Assembly (NCBI GenBank): GCA_037074705.1
Contig: CM073591.1
Coordinates: 79,528,532 to 79,592,531, forward strand
From: Zhengitettix transpicula
Taxonomy: Eukaryota > Arthropoda > Insecta > Orthoptera > Tetrigidae
DNA: 64,000 nucleotides
Direction: 5' to 3'
The translations under genes and the position numbers were made by a program. Of this stretch, positions 10,245 through 22,991 are shown in pieces. Under the pieces are notes generated by a model that was not told the DNA's origin, did not search any database, and saw only the letters and a list, made by a program, of their open reading frames with translations. Position 1 is the first letter of the stretch; every line of letters starts with the position of its first letter.

Positions 10245-10690
10245 ACTTTTTTTAATTAAAGTTTATAACGGTCGCGTCGACATCTTGATCATTGGCGACC
10301 CCTATGTTATTTACAATAGCTTCTTAGCGTTATTATTTACATATAATCTTAACATTATTAGCAATTGGGTTTCTATATCTCTTCACTTATGTTTGCTTCC
10401 TCGATAAATTTTATGATGTCCAAGGTAGCTTTTGTTGACGTACAGAGGTCTGAAGTGTGGTGTTTTGCGATTGTTGCTGTTCTGATGTCGTTATACCTGC
10501 TGCAATAGAATGGTATATGGGGAATAGTTAGTGGTTGAATGCATTCTTCACAGGTTGGTAGGGTAGATCTGTAAAATAGGAACGCATGTCCAACTTTTAT
10601 CATTGATGCCAATCGTCCTTCATTTAATGGGCTTATGTTACCTCACTGGCCTCTGACTCTCAACAGATACCCTTTAAACTGCCAGAATGT
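10245..10690 (-). mobile_element. 5'-truncated Jockey-type LINE, C-terminus and 3' UTR
   Basis: The minus strand encodes the conserved tail of ORF2 of Jockey/I-type LINEs, with a metal-binding pattern CX2CX7HX4C. The 3' UTR follows down to about 10245. That UTR is shared with a second copy at 25280-25480 ('ggtcgcg', 'tcattgg' and 'tttacaatag'-like blocks in the same order), which confirms a dispersed family. The reverse transcriptase domain is absent, so this is a dead, 5'-truncated insertion. Confidence 0.75.
10373..10612 (-). pseudogene. LINE ORF2 C-terminal fragment
   Basis: A 79-codon frame contains 'MIKVGHAFLFY', matching the family pattern RIGHTxLTH, followed by 'CEECIQPLTIPHIPFYC', the CX2CX7HX4C knuckle found after the RNase H region of Jockey/I LINEs. 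The spacing of the metal ligands is intact although the rest has diverged. The frame continues upstream without a start into degenerate sequence, as expected of a fragment. The assignment rests on the motif and its spacing, not on a search. Confidence 0.7.
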
Positions 10691-12970
10691 ATAACGCCAA
10701 AATATGTGTTAATAATAACTTAATCTCATGGAAAAAACATTCTCGAGCTTACAACCAGGTTAAAAAAATTATTTATTAATATTATGTCTAAACTAAAAAT
10801 TTGGAAACTCGAGAATGTTAGGTGAAGGGATTCGCTGTGGAACATTTTTTCGGTGTTATAAATTTCGCATCGCCATTCAAAGAGTCTCTGAGTGAACAAA
10901 CAGCTAAATAATAAATTTACAGGTTAGGATAGAAAATTATCCACAGGACCAGGAGTAGAGCCCAGGACCACGGCTTCGAAAAGTCCTGTCGAGATTTTTC
11001 TATACGAATCTGTTAGTTCAATTTTCAATTTTAGAGCAGAAATTGATTGAAAGAATTTCCTCTGCCCTTGAATAAAAATTTATTTAACGCCGATCTGAAC
11101 TGACCAATCAACAAGGCGTAATCACCACGTTATAAATACAGCTTTAAACGCATTAATTAGAAATCTGTAACCGTACATACCTGTTAATTGTAACACAAGT
11201 GACCGCAATTAACGTGTTGATGATGGAAACGTAGTGCAACAATAAATATTCAGCCCGGTTTGAAACTTAAGAATTTTTTAATTTAATCTCTAATTTTAAT
11301 GTGTGTTATATGTGTATACAAGTTTTATGTTTAAGGCCAACAGGAAGATCAAAATGAAATGCATCAGCAGCAAACATCAGTCCCATTTCCCAGTTGAATT
11401 TTTTTTAGTGACCACCAGTATAAGTTTCGTGTCGCCTCTCAAATAGTCTGGAAATAAGCAACGAGGAACGCATGTATTAATTTTTTCACTGTAGCGGAGT
11501 TTTGGTTCCATTAACGCAATATTTAGAAACATATGACCTAATTTAAAGGAGAAAATTAAATATATAATTTGTATTTGTTGATGTATGTTTGTATATGAAA
11601 ACATTTGGTCGTTAATACCTAGTGTATAATTATTTTTCCATGCGTTGCTTTTCACTTACACATTTACCATAAATGTATGTATTATTTTTGCAAAAGTATT
11701 ACTAGTTTAATTTCTGATCGCCGTATTCAGGAATATAGATGTAATATAGACGGAACTGATTATCTTGTCTCGCATAACAATTAAAGTTTAATTGTTAAAT
11801 TCCGCTGAAACGTTGATAAAATAAGAGTTATATTCGTTAGCGGCTTTACATTTGTAATTATATTCCCATTAATCATAAATTTATCTCACTAATTTTCAAT
11901 TTAACCAGATGAAAAACTATACCACGATTTTCATTATCTGAACTCGCAGTGTGGAAATACTAAACTGAAACAATTTTTAATGAATTTTCATTTCATTTTA
12001 CATGTAAAGCATACATTGTTCTGCGAAACATAATAAATTTTATATCCTTTAAAAAATACTCATCGTACCATCGATCCGACACTTTTTTTATCTCAAACTT
12101 TTTTTGTTTTAGTTGACTCAGTGATAATTGTTTTATAAAAATATTTAAAGCGTGATTCGAATATTTGTTTAACGTTCACTTGTGCCCTGTTGGTAAATGT
12201 AAACTAATTTTTTAAAAAATTCTCCTTGTGACGTGGGTGGCTGTATTTAATATCCCAAATCTCTGGATTTAAAATATTCATTTCCATTCAAACAGAACTT
12301 CTCAAACACAAATTTAGCCGCATGAGTGTACTGACTATTTAGCACCGTAAATACTACTATATTTCTATATTTTTTATAGTATTTCGTTAGCAATAGTATT
12401 ATATATTGTTCTTTTTGTTCATCTCGGACGTCAAGCTCCCGCACAATCCTCTTACACGAAATCCTCGTAAAGATGCGTTCCCTCTAGCAATGTTGTAGAT
12501 TCTGGTTCGTGCTGTTATAGTGAACTTGACTTTAAACGTAAACGGCATTGTTCTTTTTCATTAGTGCTCAGTGTTGCAACTGGTTATGTTAAAACGAGTC
12601 ACTTAAATACTGCATTTGATAATAAAATTAAAATGTTTCTTAGTATATTGTATGAGAAAAGTGGGCGTAAAATTGCCTCTTTATACTCACGAAACAATAA
12701 AGGAACCCCTCTAATAATATTTATCATGAAATTAAAAAATATATTTACTAGACTATTCCACATTATAACGTTTGTTACCGGGAGTCGTGTCTTATTGTCG
12801 ATTCCTGTTCCCCTCAGCCTTTGCAAAGGCTGTAACCTGAAAATAGAACTATACCTCACAAATCTAAACAATAACCATGAAACACATTTCTAAAATACCC
12901 ATTATATGTGCTGATGTTAGATGTGATCATTAATATACAGTTAGGATAGTTACGATTACAGAAAGCTTGA
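10691..12970. other. AT-rich non-coding DNA
   Basis: No gene recognised. Short frames on both strands (11377-11655, 12247-12444, 12564-12893, 12599-12871) have no family motif and overlap each other on opposite strands. The first recognisable LINE codons begin to the right of 12985. Confidence 0.5.
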
Positions 12971-12984
12971 TAATCTTTCATTAT

Positions 12985-13344
12985 CACATTATGCACTTGT
13001 CAGAATGGGAAGGCATTTCTTGTGGCGTGCCTCAGGGCTCAATATTAGGTCCACTGCTTTTTCTTTTGTATATTAATGATCTTTCAGAATATATGAAACC
13101 TATAAAATCTGTCTTATACGCAGATGACACTAATTTGTTAATTACGGACATCGATTTAAATAATCTCAATGCGAAGATTGAGACTGCATCTAGAAACCTA
13201 AATACTTGGTTCGCCGCCAATAAATTAACGCTCAATGTACAGAAAACTAAGTTAGTTCGTTTTACAACAGAAACCAACAACATCGTAACGGATAAGTTCT
13301 CAGATAATGCGACTTTCCTCGGCTTGCAGGTCGACAGTAAATAA
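12985..13344 (+). pseudogene. LINE reverse transcriptase, palm fragment
   Basis: The frame shows CGVPQGSILGPLLFLLYIND followed by the catalytic YADD (13117-13128), the signature of non-LTR reverse transcriptases. Downstream come 'LNTWFAANKLTLNVQKTK' and 'FLGLQVD', which fit the thumb-proximal part. It ends at a TAA after VDSK; the expected continuation (HIDHLLRKLSSVF) is still readable just beyond that stop in the same frame. The catalytic aspartates are kept, but the protein is truncated at the N-terminus and interrupted. Confidence 0.9.
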
Positions 13345-13397
13345 AAATGGAACTTTCACATTGATCACCTCTTGCGCAAACTTAGTTCTGTTTTTAC

Positions 13398-13915
13398 TCA
13401 TTGAGACTATTGATGCAACAAGTTGATACCAAAACTGCATCTCTAAACTATTTTGCCTACTTTTATTCACATATGTGTTACGGTATTGCCAACTGGGGCA
13501 ATTGTTCTCGTAGTGTGGATGTTTTCAAACTGCAAAAACGAGCCATTAGAATTATATCAGGTTCAGATGCTAGAGAAAGATGCAGGCCGCTGTTAAAAAG
13601 ACTCCATATTCTGACTCTACCTAGCGCTTACATATAAGAAATACTAAAATGTGTTAAACGCAACATGAACCTTTTTGCAAGTAACGGGGACAATCGTGGA
13701 GGAACCGTTCAGTTCTCAGGTCTCACAAGCACAGCCTTAGTATCTACGAGTCTAGCGTTCATTATTCCGGTATCGCACTATTTAACAGCCTTCCTGAACC
13801 TGTAAAGGACATCAACCACTACAACGCATTCGTCAAGGAGTGAAAAACTTTTCTTGTAAATGGAACTTATTATTCCGTACACGAATTTTTGAATCGGTCT
13901 CACATTCGTTGAACT
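13398..13915 (+). pseudogene. LINE ORF2 C-terminal part, frameshifted
   Basis: After a frameshift near 13395 the same ORF resumes with 'FAYFYSHMCYGIANWGNCS' and 'VFKLQKRAIRIISG', then 'RPLLKRLHILTLPSAYI' up to a stop at 13635. This is the typical thumb and C-terminal region of Jockey LINEs (YGIxxWG, LQKRAIRII and ILTLPSxYI patterns). More degenerate codons, including 'GIALFNSLPEPVKDI' near 13770-13815, extend it to about 13910. Confidence 0.85.
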
Positions 13916-14280
13916 GCCTTGTCTACAAAATTGCCGAATATGCTATAATACGTAAAGTTTGTCCAGTTTTCCCCTTTTGGTTCTGATTTTCCTGCCTCTG
14001 CTTTCTGTTTTAGTAAAAATCCATGACGACATCCCTCCGTACCTAGCGACAGGAGATGAATACCAGGAAGTGATTAGTGTCGTGTGCGTGTTTCCTAAAG
14101 ATAGTGTGTATGATTGTAGTGACTAGACAAATGTGAACAGATATGATTTGTGTGTGTGTGTGTGTAACCTATTAATATTAATTCTGTTTGTATGTAATTT
14201 ATCTACTGTACATTTGTGACGAATCCTATTTCCTCTTAAGAGGGCTAATGGTGAATAAATCTATCTATCTATCTATTAGA

Positions 14281-17159
14281 ATACATTGGTGTCTCACCAT
14301 ATTCAGGATTTATCAAAATAATTTTGATGACAAAATATGTAGAAATTAACAATAAAATAGCTAAAGATTACAGAGAAAAAATTTTTTTTTCTTTTTGCTA
14401 TTTTATTAAAATTTTGAACTTAATTTGTAATATACGAAGTGGTATTCGGAATTAATCATTAACGCAAATAAGGGGGAGAGAAAGGCTTCAAATACTATTC
14501 AAAACATACACCAGGCTAAATACATTTAATGCCTCGAAAATCCTAGTTATATCATCCGCTTGTAGGACCAGAAATTAAAAAAATAGTTGGAACTAAAAAC
14601 AGATTTAGACAAATTTTATTTTAAAACAGGGCGATCAAAAACTAAAATAATTTGCCTACTGCTGCGTGATGGAAGAAGAAGATATTTGACGAGTATGTTA
14701 AAGCGTTTCTAAAGCCATAATTCGTTGAATTTTTTTGGATTTTCTTATTATTTAGGCAATATTTTCCCCAGAAAATGTGTTGATACGGAGGGGCAAGGCT
14801 GAAATATAAAACATTTCGTACAAAATAATTGTACTCAAAGGAATGGGCATGCCTTATTATACTATAACTGGACAATTAATTGATTGGCAAGACAAGTAAC
14901 CCTTACCTTGTTTTTTTTATCTAATATTTTCAGTACACTGGACAGTTAAGACCCTTGTAGCCGGAAAGTTATAAAATAGAAAATATAAGAGAATTCCACA
15001 GTTATATCCCAGATCAATCTTTGGAGCGATAGCTCAATGCTCTGACTCACTCACCCGTACTGATCCGCTTCACGGATTAAATAATATTAATTTCATGGTT
15101 TTATATAGAAGTGCGTTAACTTAAAAATGAGGTTTGCTTTTATTTTTTCTCAGCCGTAATAATTAAAAATTAAACCGACTTACCACCGGTAAAATTACGA
15201 AACTTTTGATTATAAATGGTAACATTAACAGCAATTAATCATATTGTACTAACGACATTGCTTTCTGTTGTAAATAACATTATCCGGCTTTAAGAAAAAT
15301 CTGTTTTCTTTTTCTGTAATTCTCAACCCTAAAACTTAAATATTGATATTGAATTAGGGTTGCATAATTATATATAATTACAGTGAAATAAAATGCAATC
15401 TCTATGCTAGAGTTGAAAATTGAACCATAAAATTATTTAATCACCTTTCAAGTTTTTGTCAACTGAGAATGAAATCGTCTACAAATAAATACATTTTTGT
15501 CAGTTTGTACAGTTTCAATGATAATAAAATACTCATTCTCATTTTATCATAGTAATTTCATTTATATTATTTATTTAAAATTAAATACCCTCTTCATAGT
15601 ACGAGTATTAAATGATTCATTTGATGAAATTTCGATTAATCTTCAGAAACGTTCGTTGACTCAGCGAAACAGAAACTTTGAATTCCATTTTCTGTAGTTT
15701 TATATCGCCGTGCCTGAACCAAATCCAGATAAATCGTGTCACTTGAGAAAAGACTTTGGCGAACGCGGAGATAATGTTTCTTAAGGTGACGGTGAAATAT
15801 TGTTCTGCAGCCTGAACAAAACAAATGTATAGACTGAAAGAAGATACACGATTCAACAAGTGGGTAGCGATAAATATATATGTGTATTGCGTCTGGCAAG
15901 TTAGAGGGAATCCACACGCTAACAAAGACGAAGAACTCTATCCAACATAGGGAAATAAAAAATGGCAACGGCTTTTCTGTATTAAATTTTCAATTTAAAG
16001 CCGTAGTAAATCACATTTTAAATAATGTTTCGATATTATTAATAGAATTGAAGTGTACTTGTTAATTACTTATAATAATTTTTGTACGCTAAAATGTGTT
16101 CAATTTAAAAATAAAAACGCTCTTATCATATTGAAAAAGCCACTCGTACATAAATATTAGTGGACTTGAAATAAAATGAGAAAAAATGGAACAAATCATA
16201 AATGTTAAATTATAAAAATATATACCACAATTTATACCAATGTTACATGTTCATTTACTAGGTACAGAAATTTATTCAGTGTCTCGAAAATGTAATACGA
16301 ACTTTGAATTTCAATTTATTTTAATAAACCTAGGAAATTAATCTAGTTGTTCCACAATTAATAAATAAATTTAACATCAACAACTACACGAGAATATTTA
16401 AGCACAGAAGTTTTTAATACAGAACTAATAAAATCATAGCTTTTATTAATGAATGATTCTCATAAATTCTAAAAAATTTATTCCTTATAGTTTCTGGGCT
16501 TATGATATTTTATTGAGATGGCCTGAAGATACATAAATATAAGATAAACAAGAAGTTGATAAAGAATATTAATAAAATTAAAAAAATTAAAAATTTTGCA
16601 ATCTCGTCCAAATTATTGAATTTATTTATTGATACTCATATCTGCATATGTATTGATACTAATATCAGTTTAATATATAAATTCTGCAAAAAGTGAACGT
16701 AAATAACCTTGTGGAAGTACAGGTATATGCCAACTAATCTTTTCGTTTTGGATTATTCAAATAATACTTGAACCATCTCTATATCCATATTTTACCTGTT
16801 TCAAAGTAAAATTTCTGAATCGAATATACTCTCACTCTTATTTATTATTGGCTTCTACTCTTGTTTTATCTTTCAAGTATACAAATCGATTAACCCGATA
16901 AGAAAATATTCCATTACTTACTTATACCTCTGACTAAAAAATGTTGCAACATAATTTTAAATTTTTTTGGTTTATGTAGTTTATAGTATAAAGCTCTTTC
17001 GTCGTGAGACTGATTTTGAGATAAGTACATACTTCATTCTTTTTCTTTATAGGTGTTTTTTTTTATCTGGGTTTGCAGACACAAGAAGCTGATGGTGAGC
17101 AAGTTTTACGACTGAGTGTTCTCTTACACAAGTCAGTCTAATTTGAAAACTTATATTTA
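14281..17159. other. AT-rich non-coding DNA
   Basis: No gene recognised. Overlapping frames at 15497-16065 on both strands are unrecognised and low-complexity. Confidence 0.5.
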
Positions 17160-17520
17160 GCGTGAGCTGCTACACTCAAATCTGTGGGTTCTTTTCTGCT
17201 TTTAGCAGACAATGGGAATGGTCGATTGGTGTCAGCTTGACAGGCGTGTCCTCTATCGGGCTTGCTGCGACTACCGGCCCGAAGAAAATTAAATAGAATG
17301 CAAAGAGAAATTAGAAAGCGTCGCTGTCATTTGGAAGAGAGGGAAAGCGTTCTTTTTAAGGGAATGAGCGCAAGTCGCTCTGCGCGAAATAAATTAAAGT
17401 CGCCTCAACGCTTCCAAATGAAGCTAGCGGTAAATAGTAGAAACGTTGCGAGCAACAATTACCTTTGATGGTGGCCGCGATTGACAATTCCTTTTGTGTC
17501 CGCTAAAAAGATACGCGCGT
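17160..17520. promoter_or_regulatory. GC-richer island, possible regulatory element
   Basis: Non-repetitive, CpG-containing sequence ('gaaagcgtcgctgtcatttg', 'gcgcaagtcgctctgcgcg') embedded in very AT-rich DNA. A 68-codon basic frame (17262-17468) was not recognised. It could be a conserved non-coding element or an unrecognised exon. Confidence 0.25.
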
Positions 17521-17837
17521 AGCAATGATTTGATTTAGGCAAAGTTCATGACTTTTGAATGATTCGAACACTCTAGAGAGAAGTTTTGAAATTGTAAAAG
17601 TGATTATTAGCTCTTCTTGTTCTTAGAATGATTTTATTTCTAGAAAAAATATATTTATGTGACTTCTTTAAATTAACGAAAAAACATCAGCCTATTAGTC
17701 AGATTATTATTTTGAACAATTTCTAATAATAAAACAGTCAGAATGTTTTATGTTTTGGGACCTTTTCAGGTGTCGTTAATTACAATTAAATGATAAATTC
17801 ATAATCTAAAAATTCTAAGAAATCATAATTTTACATC

Positions 17838-18025
17838 ACAGAGACCCCGGGTTCGAATCACTGCGGGGGCATGGTTGTTTGTGTGTGTGTCCTTTCATAC
17901 TGAAACACCGCAACTCGTTAGTTCCCCCAACAACATAGTACAAAGTCGCTAATAATCTTTTGTCTAATATGTTGATGTTTTTTCAATAATTTGATTTGAT
18001 TTAGTTGATGCGACTGTGAATAATT
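17838..18025 (+). mobile_element. tRNA-derived SINE, 5' degenerate
   Basis: An intact Pol III B box (GGTTCGAATCA, 17850-17860) is followed by a body shared with the minus-strand copy at 29157-29330: 'ggcatggttgtttgtgtg'-like, 'gttcccccaac' and 'gtcgctaataatc' blocks, ending near 'gatgcgactgtgaata'. A TTTGATTTGATTTAG segment sits close to the 3' end. The A box is not recognisable, so the head is worn or truncated. Confidence 0.7.
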
Positions 18026-19600
18026 TTTTGAAAGATTTACAAACATGATGTCTTCTAATACAAGTATGTAAAAATATGATGTATTAATTATCATTTTTGA
18101 AAAATATTGATTTCTTTGAATATTTGGTTTGCGAACTTATCATTTAATTTTAATTCACAACACCTGAAAGAGGTCTCAAATAATGAAATAATTAGGAATC
18201 GTGTCTGTTTTATTATAATTTCTTAAATATTATATAATAAATTTCTGTCTAATAATCTGAGGGTTTTTCATTAATTTTATTTCCCATTCTACTTTCATAA
18301 TTTTTTAATTCAAGTAATAAACGAAAAATAAGAATTTATCGTCAATAAATTTTACGTTAAAGTCATTTTATTTATTATTTACATTATGTTAATTTTTACA
18401 CCATAAAAATTCAGCTTCCTACAAATTTATTCTTGTAAAAATGCTACATTGGGCCTATTTTAACGATACATTTTTTAAGATAAAATTAAGAATAATTAGT
18501 ATTCGGTATGTTGTTTTACTAACGCAATGCCGTAACAGAGTCATTTCGACGAGTTACAATATCACGTTAGAAAATATTATTAATAAGTCCAATCAGTTAA
18601 TTAAACAATTATAATCTAATTTAAGATGATTTTGTCCCGATGTGGACCCTCAACAGATTATAGAAGAGAGATTAAAAATTATAGATATATTTATACAACG
18701 GTATTAGTGGATGGTCACAGATTATAAAAAGAGAAAAACCACCAATACCTTATATCAAAATTTTTTAATTACATTGATATTAATATAGACAAAAACATGC
18801 TATTATATTAAATTATAACTATTCAATCGTCTCGTTTGTCCTTATTAATAATTTAAACTTAACAGATGAGAACCATTGAAATATATTAATTAAAAATAAA
18901 ATCTTTAATTTTTGGAATCACGAAACAATTTGTACGGAAGTTACTAACTTGGATATACTTACTCATGCACAAATTAAATCTTTTCTGGGTTCCCCAGTCC
19001 AAAAAATTGAAAATCCAATTTTCTTATATCGATTATTATTATTAGAATTATTCAACTCCAGTTATTTCAAGATTTTATTTTTATCGTAATACTATTGCAA
19101 AAAAGTAGTTATCTTGATGTATTCAATCCAGTTAGAATGATAATTGTAAGCAAATATTTTTATAGTAGCAAATATATAAACTGTTTTAATATTTTCGCTA
19201 ATAAAAAATACGAGCGAAGTGAATTGGTAATATAATTAAATTATTTCAGGCAAAACCAATGAGACAAAAATTTCTACACTTCAGTAAATAAATAAACTTT
19301 TTAAATGAATGTATAGTACGCTTCCGATATAATAACTCTGTATTTAAAAAGTTTGACTATGTCTACGACGAGATTGATAACGAAAAGCGCTGAAGGATGA
19401 ATGGCAGGTGAGCTTCAGGAAAGTTTGCTCGTCACAAAATAAATTGTAAAAGAGACCCAAAGAGGCGAAACTGATTACAGTAAAATTTACTTACGCTCAG
19501 CTAATAAAAAGTATAAACCTGATTGGATAAAACATCAAAGATCTCAACAGAAGGAATTCCAGAGAATTGTCATTAAATATGTTAACAAATAGGTATATAA
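18026..19600. other. Very AT-rich non-coding DNA
   Basis: No gene or repeat family recognised. Confidence 0.5.
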
Positions 19601-20601
19601 TGTAGCAATAGTTAATTAGGCCATTAATTGTTTGGTTATAATTTGAATTGTAGTGAACAATTTAAATTATAGCGGTATGAGCGAGCAAAGCAACAATGAG
19701 CGTTCTGTTTATTTGATGAAGAGCAAAAATGGCGATTGAGCGCGCAAAAGTAAAGCGAGTCTTCAGTCTACGGTCAGCCACGAGAGGAGAGACATTAAAA
19801 CAAATCTTCACCGAGATACTAAGCAGTTCGATCCAAATCGCTAAATAAATCAGTAAAAGTATAAAATCTGCAAATCGGGAGTTCCTGTAAGCAAGCAGAT
19901 AGTTGGAAAGAGAGCTTTTCTAACAACTAGCCAACGGTGGAGCAAAGGTTGCTTCATTATTATGAAAAAAATAATTGAACAATTTTGCATTGAGGGAAAC
20001 TGACATCCGATAGCTGACCAATTAGGAGAAGATCATCCAAGGTTCCTGAGAACAGAGTACGGGCATTTCGAGAGCGTATGTGTAGAATCTGTGAGGAAAT
20101 TTAGAATCAGTGCTATAAAATTTGCATTGAAAGTGTAGTGTTGAAGCTACATAAGAAAAATATGTGAGTAACCCAAAACTTTGATAAAAATATTTGTAGA
20201 CGATAACTAAAAGGGAAAAGTCAGATTTCGTTCATCTTTCAATTCGTTCAAGTTTAATTTCTTTACATTTAACTTTCTTTCATTCATCGACATATTGTTT
20301 TTAGATAAATTTTAAACTGAATTGTTATTCAGTTTATTAAATCATTTTTTTGTTAATTATTAAACCCAGTGGAGACCCTGAGATAAGAGATTTTCAAAAT
20401 ATTGGATTGTAAATATTGATGTGTATTCACTAGAACAAAATAAATGGTAAATAATTAAAGTAAAGTTTTGTACATTTTTGTCAAAGACCGGCGGACAAAG
20501 ATAGGGCTAATAATGTGCATTTTTAAGAAATAAAGAACTTTAAATATTAATAATTTTATTAATCATTCCTATAATTTAATTAAAGCTATCATTAGTTTAT
20601 T

Positions 20602-20604
<3 letters not shown>
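19601..20604 (+). mobile_element. Probable diverged LTR (copy 3 of the TA-targeting family)
   Basis: It opens with TGTAGCAATAGTTAATTAGG after 'ggtatataa' and closes with TTACA directly before a (AT)n tract. An internal block ('agtggagaccctgag', 20369-20383) matches 'ggaaacgaccctgag' in the solo LTR at 28155-29119 and lies at nearly the same distance from the 3' end (about 240-260 bases). Length (about 1.0 kb) is similar to that LTR. Overall identity by eye is low, so the assignment is tentative. Confidence 0.4.

Positions 20605-20641
<37 letters not shown>
20605..20641. repeat. (AT)n microsatellite
   Basis: A nearly perfect AT run that directly follows the end of the probable LTR. Confidence 0.95.
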
Positions 20642-20645
<4 letters not shown>

Positions 20646-21389
20646 TTCAAGAATAAATGACATTATTTTACAATATTCTACATAAAATATTAGCTTTTTC
20701 ATTATTTCGAGAATATGCAGCTTAATTATGTATTTTCGAACCCAAATACGTATTCGAGATACTCTACTTCACGGAACACAGACATGCATGAATATTAAGC
20801 AGAGTATGATGTTTGCGTATGTTTCAGGGTAATCTGTAAATATAACACTCCCGTAAATAAATTTTGTTGCGTTATCAACTACGGTACTCATTGCAATAAA
20901 TTCATATTTTTAACCCCCATCCATATTTTCCTTTTCAACATTTTTTTCACTTTACCTTCCAAATTTTGTGTACTGAAAAATGTATAATAGTAATATATAT
21001 CCACGCAAAAAAACTAAACACCCACAGAGTAATAGAAAAAAATAATAAAATCCAGAAAGTTAGGAGTTTTTTTATAATAAAATGTGAAGCTTAGTATAAT
21101 GATAAAATTACAGAAAATTTATCCTTATTTGTATTTAAATTCAAGAAGAAAAAAATTCTGCAAGAATACTTGTTTTCTCTCAAATATTTTGTATAATGCA
21201 ATTTGAAACGTATGAAATCTAATATTACTGCCACCGGAAGTTCACAGTAGATTGTCGGAAACCATATTTCTTGAGCCTTATTTAACACCTAGTTGCTGAT
21301 TTTAAGTTAATCTCGTTTGTTAAATTTATAAAGAGTCGACTTCCAAAATTTTATATTGGCGTGATTTTTAGTCGTTCCACCTTTTACCT
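20642..21389. other. AT-rich non-coding DNA
   Basis: No gene recognised. Confidence 0.5.
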
Positions 21390-21760
21390 TGCTAGTAGAA
21401 CGAATTGTCCAAAGTGCACGACACAGAGCGATTGTCTGTAAAACTCGTTAACACCCTGTGTGTTCCGTGATTGGGCAAACGGTCTGATTGCACGTGGTAC
21501 AGGCTCAGGCAAATTTTATTCGTTTGAAGCTTGTCCCTGTGTGCGGTGCAGGGCGCTATTGACGCAAAATAACAATCGGATTGCGCATCCGTCCACTGTG
21601 TTCACAAACACCCCGTGAAGTCCCACGTCCGTTTCGCTCAGCGTGAACCTGAGGGTAAACACAGTTGCGACGATGTCTTAACCGATTCGCTTCATAGCCG
21701 TCCTCGTCTTGATCATATTCACAGATCCGGGACTCCATAACTGTTTACTTCGAGTTAAAC
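21390..21760. promoter_or_regulatory. GC-richer island with a short unrecognised minus-strand frame
   Basis: The island is non-repetitive and CpG-containing. A 60-codon minus-strand frame (21738-21556) begins MESRICEYDQDEDGYEANRL and is rich in charged residues, with arginine frequent after the acidic start. No family was recognised and no clear splice pair bounds it. It may be a regulatory element or an exon, and the frame alone is weak evidence. Confidence 0.25.
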
Positions 21761-22048
21761 CAAAGACTCGATTTGATTAGTCCCATTATCACAGAAAATA
21801 GGTCATGTCAAAGCACAATTACATGGATAATAAAAGACAAAAATGAGAAACTAAATCAACAAGCAAACAAATATAAAAAATTTAAAAGAAAACAATAATT
21901 AAAAACACACGAATTTAAATACGTATACATAAAATTAACGATTTCAAAATGTTAAAATTATTAAAATATGAAAATTCATACATAAGTGAACATATGTTAA
22001 TATGTAAACATATTTTTTAACGAGACAGTATACTTGACGAAAATTCAC

Positions 22049-22149
22049 GTAGCGGCAACTCCACTTTAATAGCAAAGGAAGGGATTTAAAAGGGGGGATG
22101 CGGAATGTAGGGAAAAATACTGAAGGGTTACCTAGGGCCCTCGGGATAT
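22049..22149 (-). repeat. Partial retroposon copy (3' end only), next to copy c
   Basis: In the plus direction it reads 'ggcaactccactttaatagc', then an 'aaggggggatgcggaa' block and 'cctagggccctcggg', the poly(A)-side quarter of the ~440-bp family. The same segment recurs about 110 bases further on in copy c, giving a local direct duplication of this end. Confidence 0.75.
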
Positions 22150-22164
22150 TATGGAATTATTTTT

Positions 22165-22610
22165 ATGGAGTGACACGCTACATATGAGGGTAATCAACTT
22201 CGTGGCAACTCTAATTTAATATAATAGAGTGATATTTGAGAGGGGGGATGCGGAAGGGTAGAGGAAAGTAGTCAAGGATTAACTAGGGCACCCGGGTTAT
22301 TGTTTAAGGATCCAAACCGGCATCCGCCTAAAAGTGATGTATGAAAAACCCTATAAAACCTCCATCTGGAAGGTCGACCACATGATACTTGGCCTACGCC
22401 CATCCTACGGCGCGAGATGGGTATTCTATGAGAACACAGTATTTACTTGACCAGTTAGGATGCAGCTGGCCGACTATTCTAATAGAAACAGCGAACGTCT
22501 CTTACCGTATTCTCAAGGTCTGCTACCCCGCAACACATACCTGTCAAAACAGACCGAGGGGCCTCGGCTTGTGGGAACCTGAGTTTTCAAGCAGAAAGAG
22601 TAGAAGACAG
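22165..22610 (-). mobile_element. Nearly full-length ~440-bp retroposon (copy c)
   Basis: It runs, reversed relative to copies b and e, from 'gtgacacgctacatatgagg' to 'cttgtgggaacctgagtttt' and a 'gcagaaagag' end. The hairpin sequence is worn (ccgaggggcctcggc). The plus-strand frame 22389-22637 is the counterpart of open frames in copies a and e. Confidence 0.75.
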
Positions 22611-22991
22611 TCCCCTCCCATTCTCCAAAAAAGTTAAAAAAAAATCTAAAAGAATTGAAAAGAATTAAATGAATTAGAGACAGTAAATTTTAAATGCAAT
22701 CTGACCTCTAAAACTGTTTTACGTAAAATTATTCCTCGAATTACCTAGATAGGTGCAAAAAATTAATGAAGTGGAGGATGAAATCCAAGTAATTATCGTT
22801 CATTAAGTAGACGAGAGAATTTTGATAGATGGGACAGAGACCACGAGACGACGACAATGCATGGACAGATGAAAGGAGAATAATAGAATGATGATATCTT
22901 AAATATAACGGTCACACTGTATAGCCTACTTATATTAGTGGCATTTCATCGTAAAAGTACAATTTAACACTTTACATATATTTTCCTCTTG
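22611..22991. other. Non-coding DNA
   Basis: No gene or known repeat recognised between the retroposon and LINE copies. Confidence 0.5.

Larger units (their letters stand above)
12985..14280 (+). mobile_element. 5'-truncated Jockey-superfamily LINE with TCTA-repeat 3' tail
   Basis: The element contains the middle and end of a reverse transcriptase ORF, a 3' UTR with a GT microsatellite (14149-14165), and a (TCTA)n tail (about 14261-14277) after 'ggctaatggtgaataaa'. A 5'-truncated sister copy lies at 22992-23460 with the same UTR and ending. The ORF is broken by at least one frameshift near 13395 and several stops, so it is inactive. The 5' part (endonuclease and RT fingers) is missing. Confidence 0.85.

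Noticed and set aside
15010..15075. 'gcgatagctcaatgctctga' as a tRNA gene or SINE head
   Set aside because: Looks like an A box at first, but no B box or acceptor pairing follows at the right distance.
15497..16065. Cluster of overlapping frames up to 110 codons
   Set aside because: Strands conflict, no domain pattern, AT-rich codons like the flanks.
17850..17860. B box as part of a functional tRNA gene
   Set aside because: No cloverleaf can be built upstream, and the downstream body is shared with another SINE copy.
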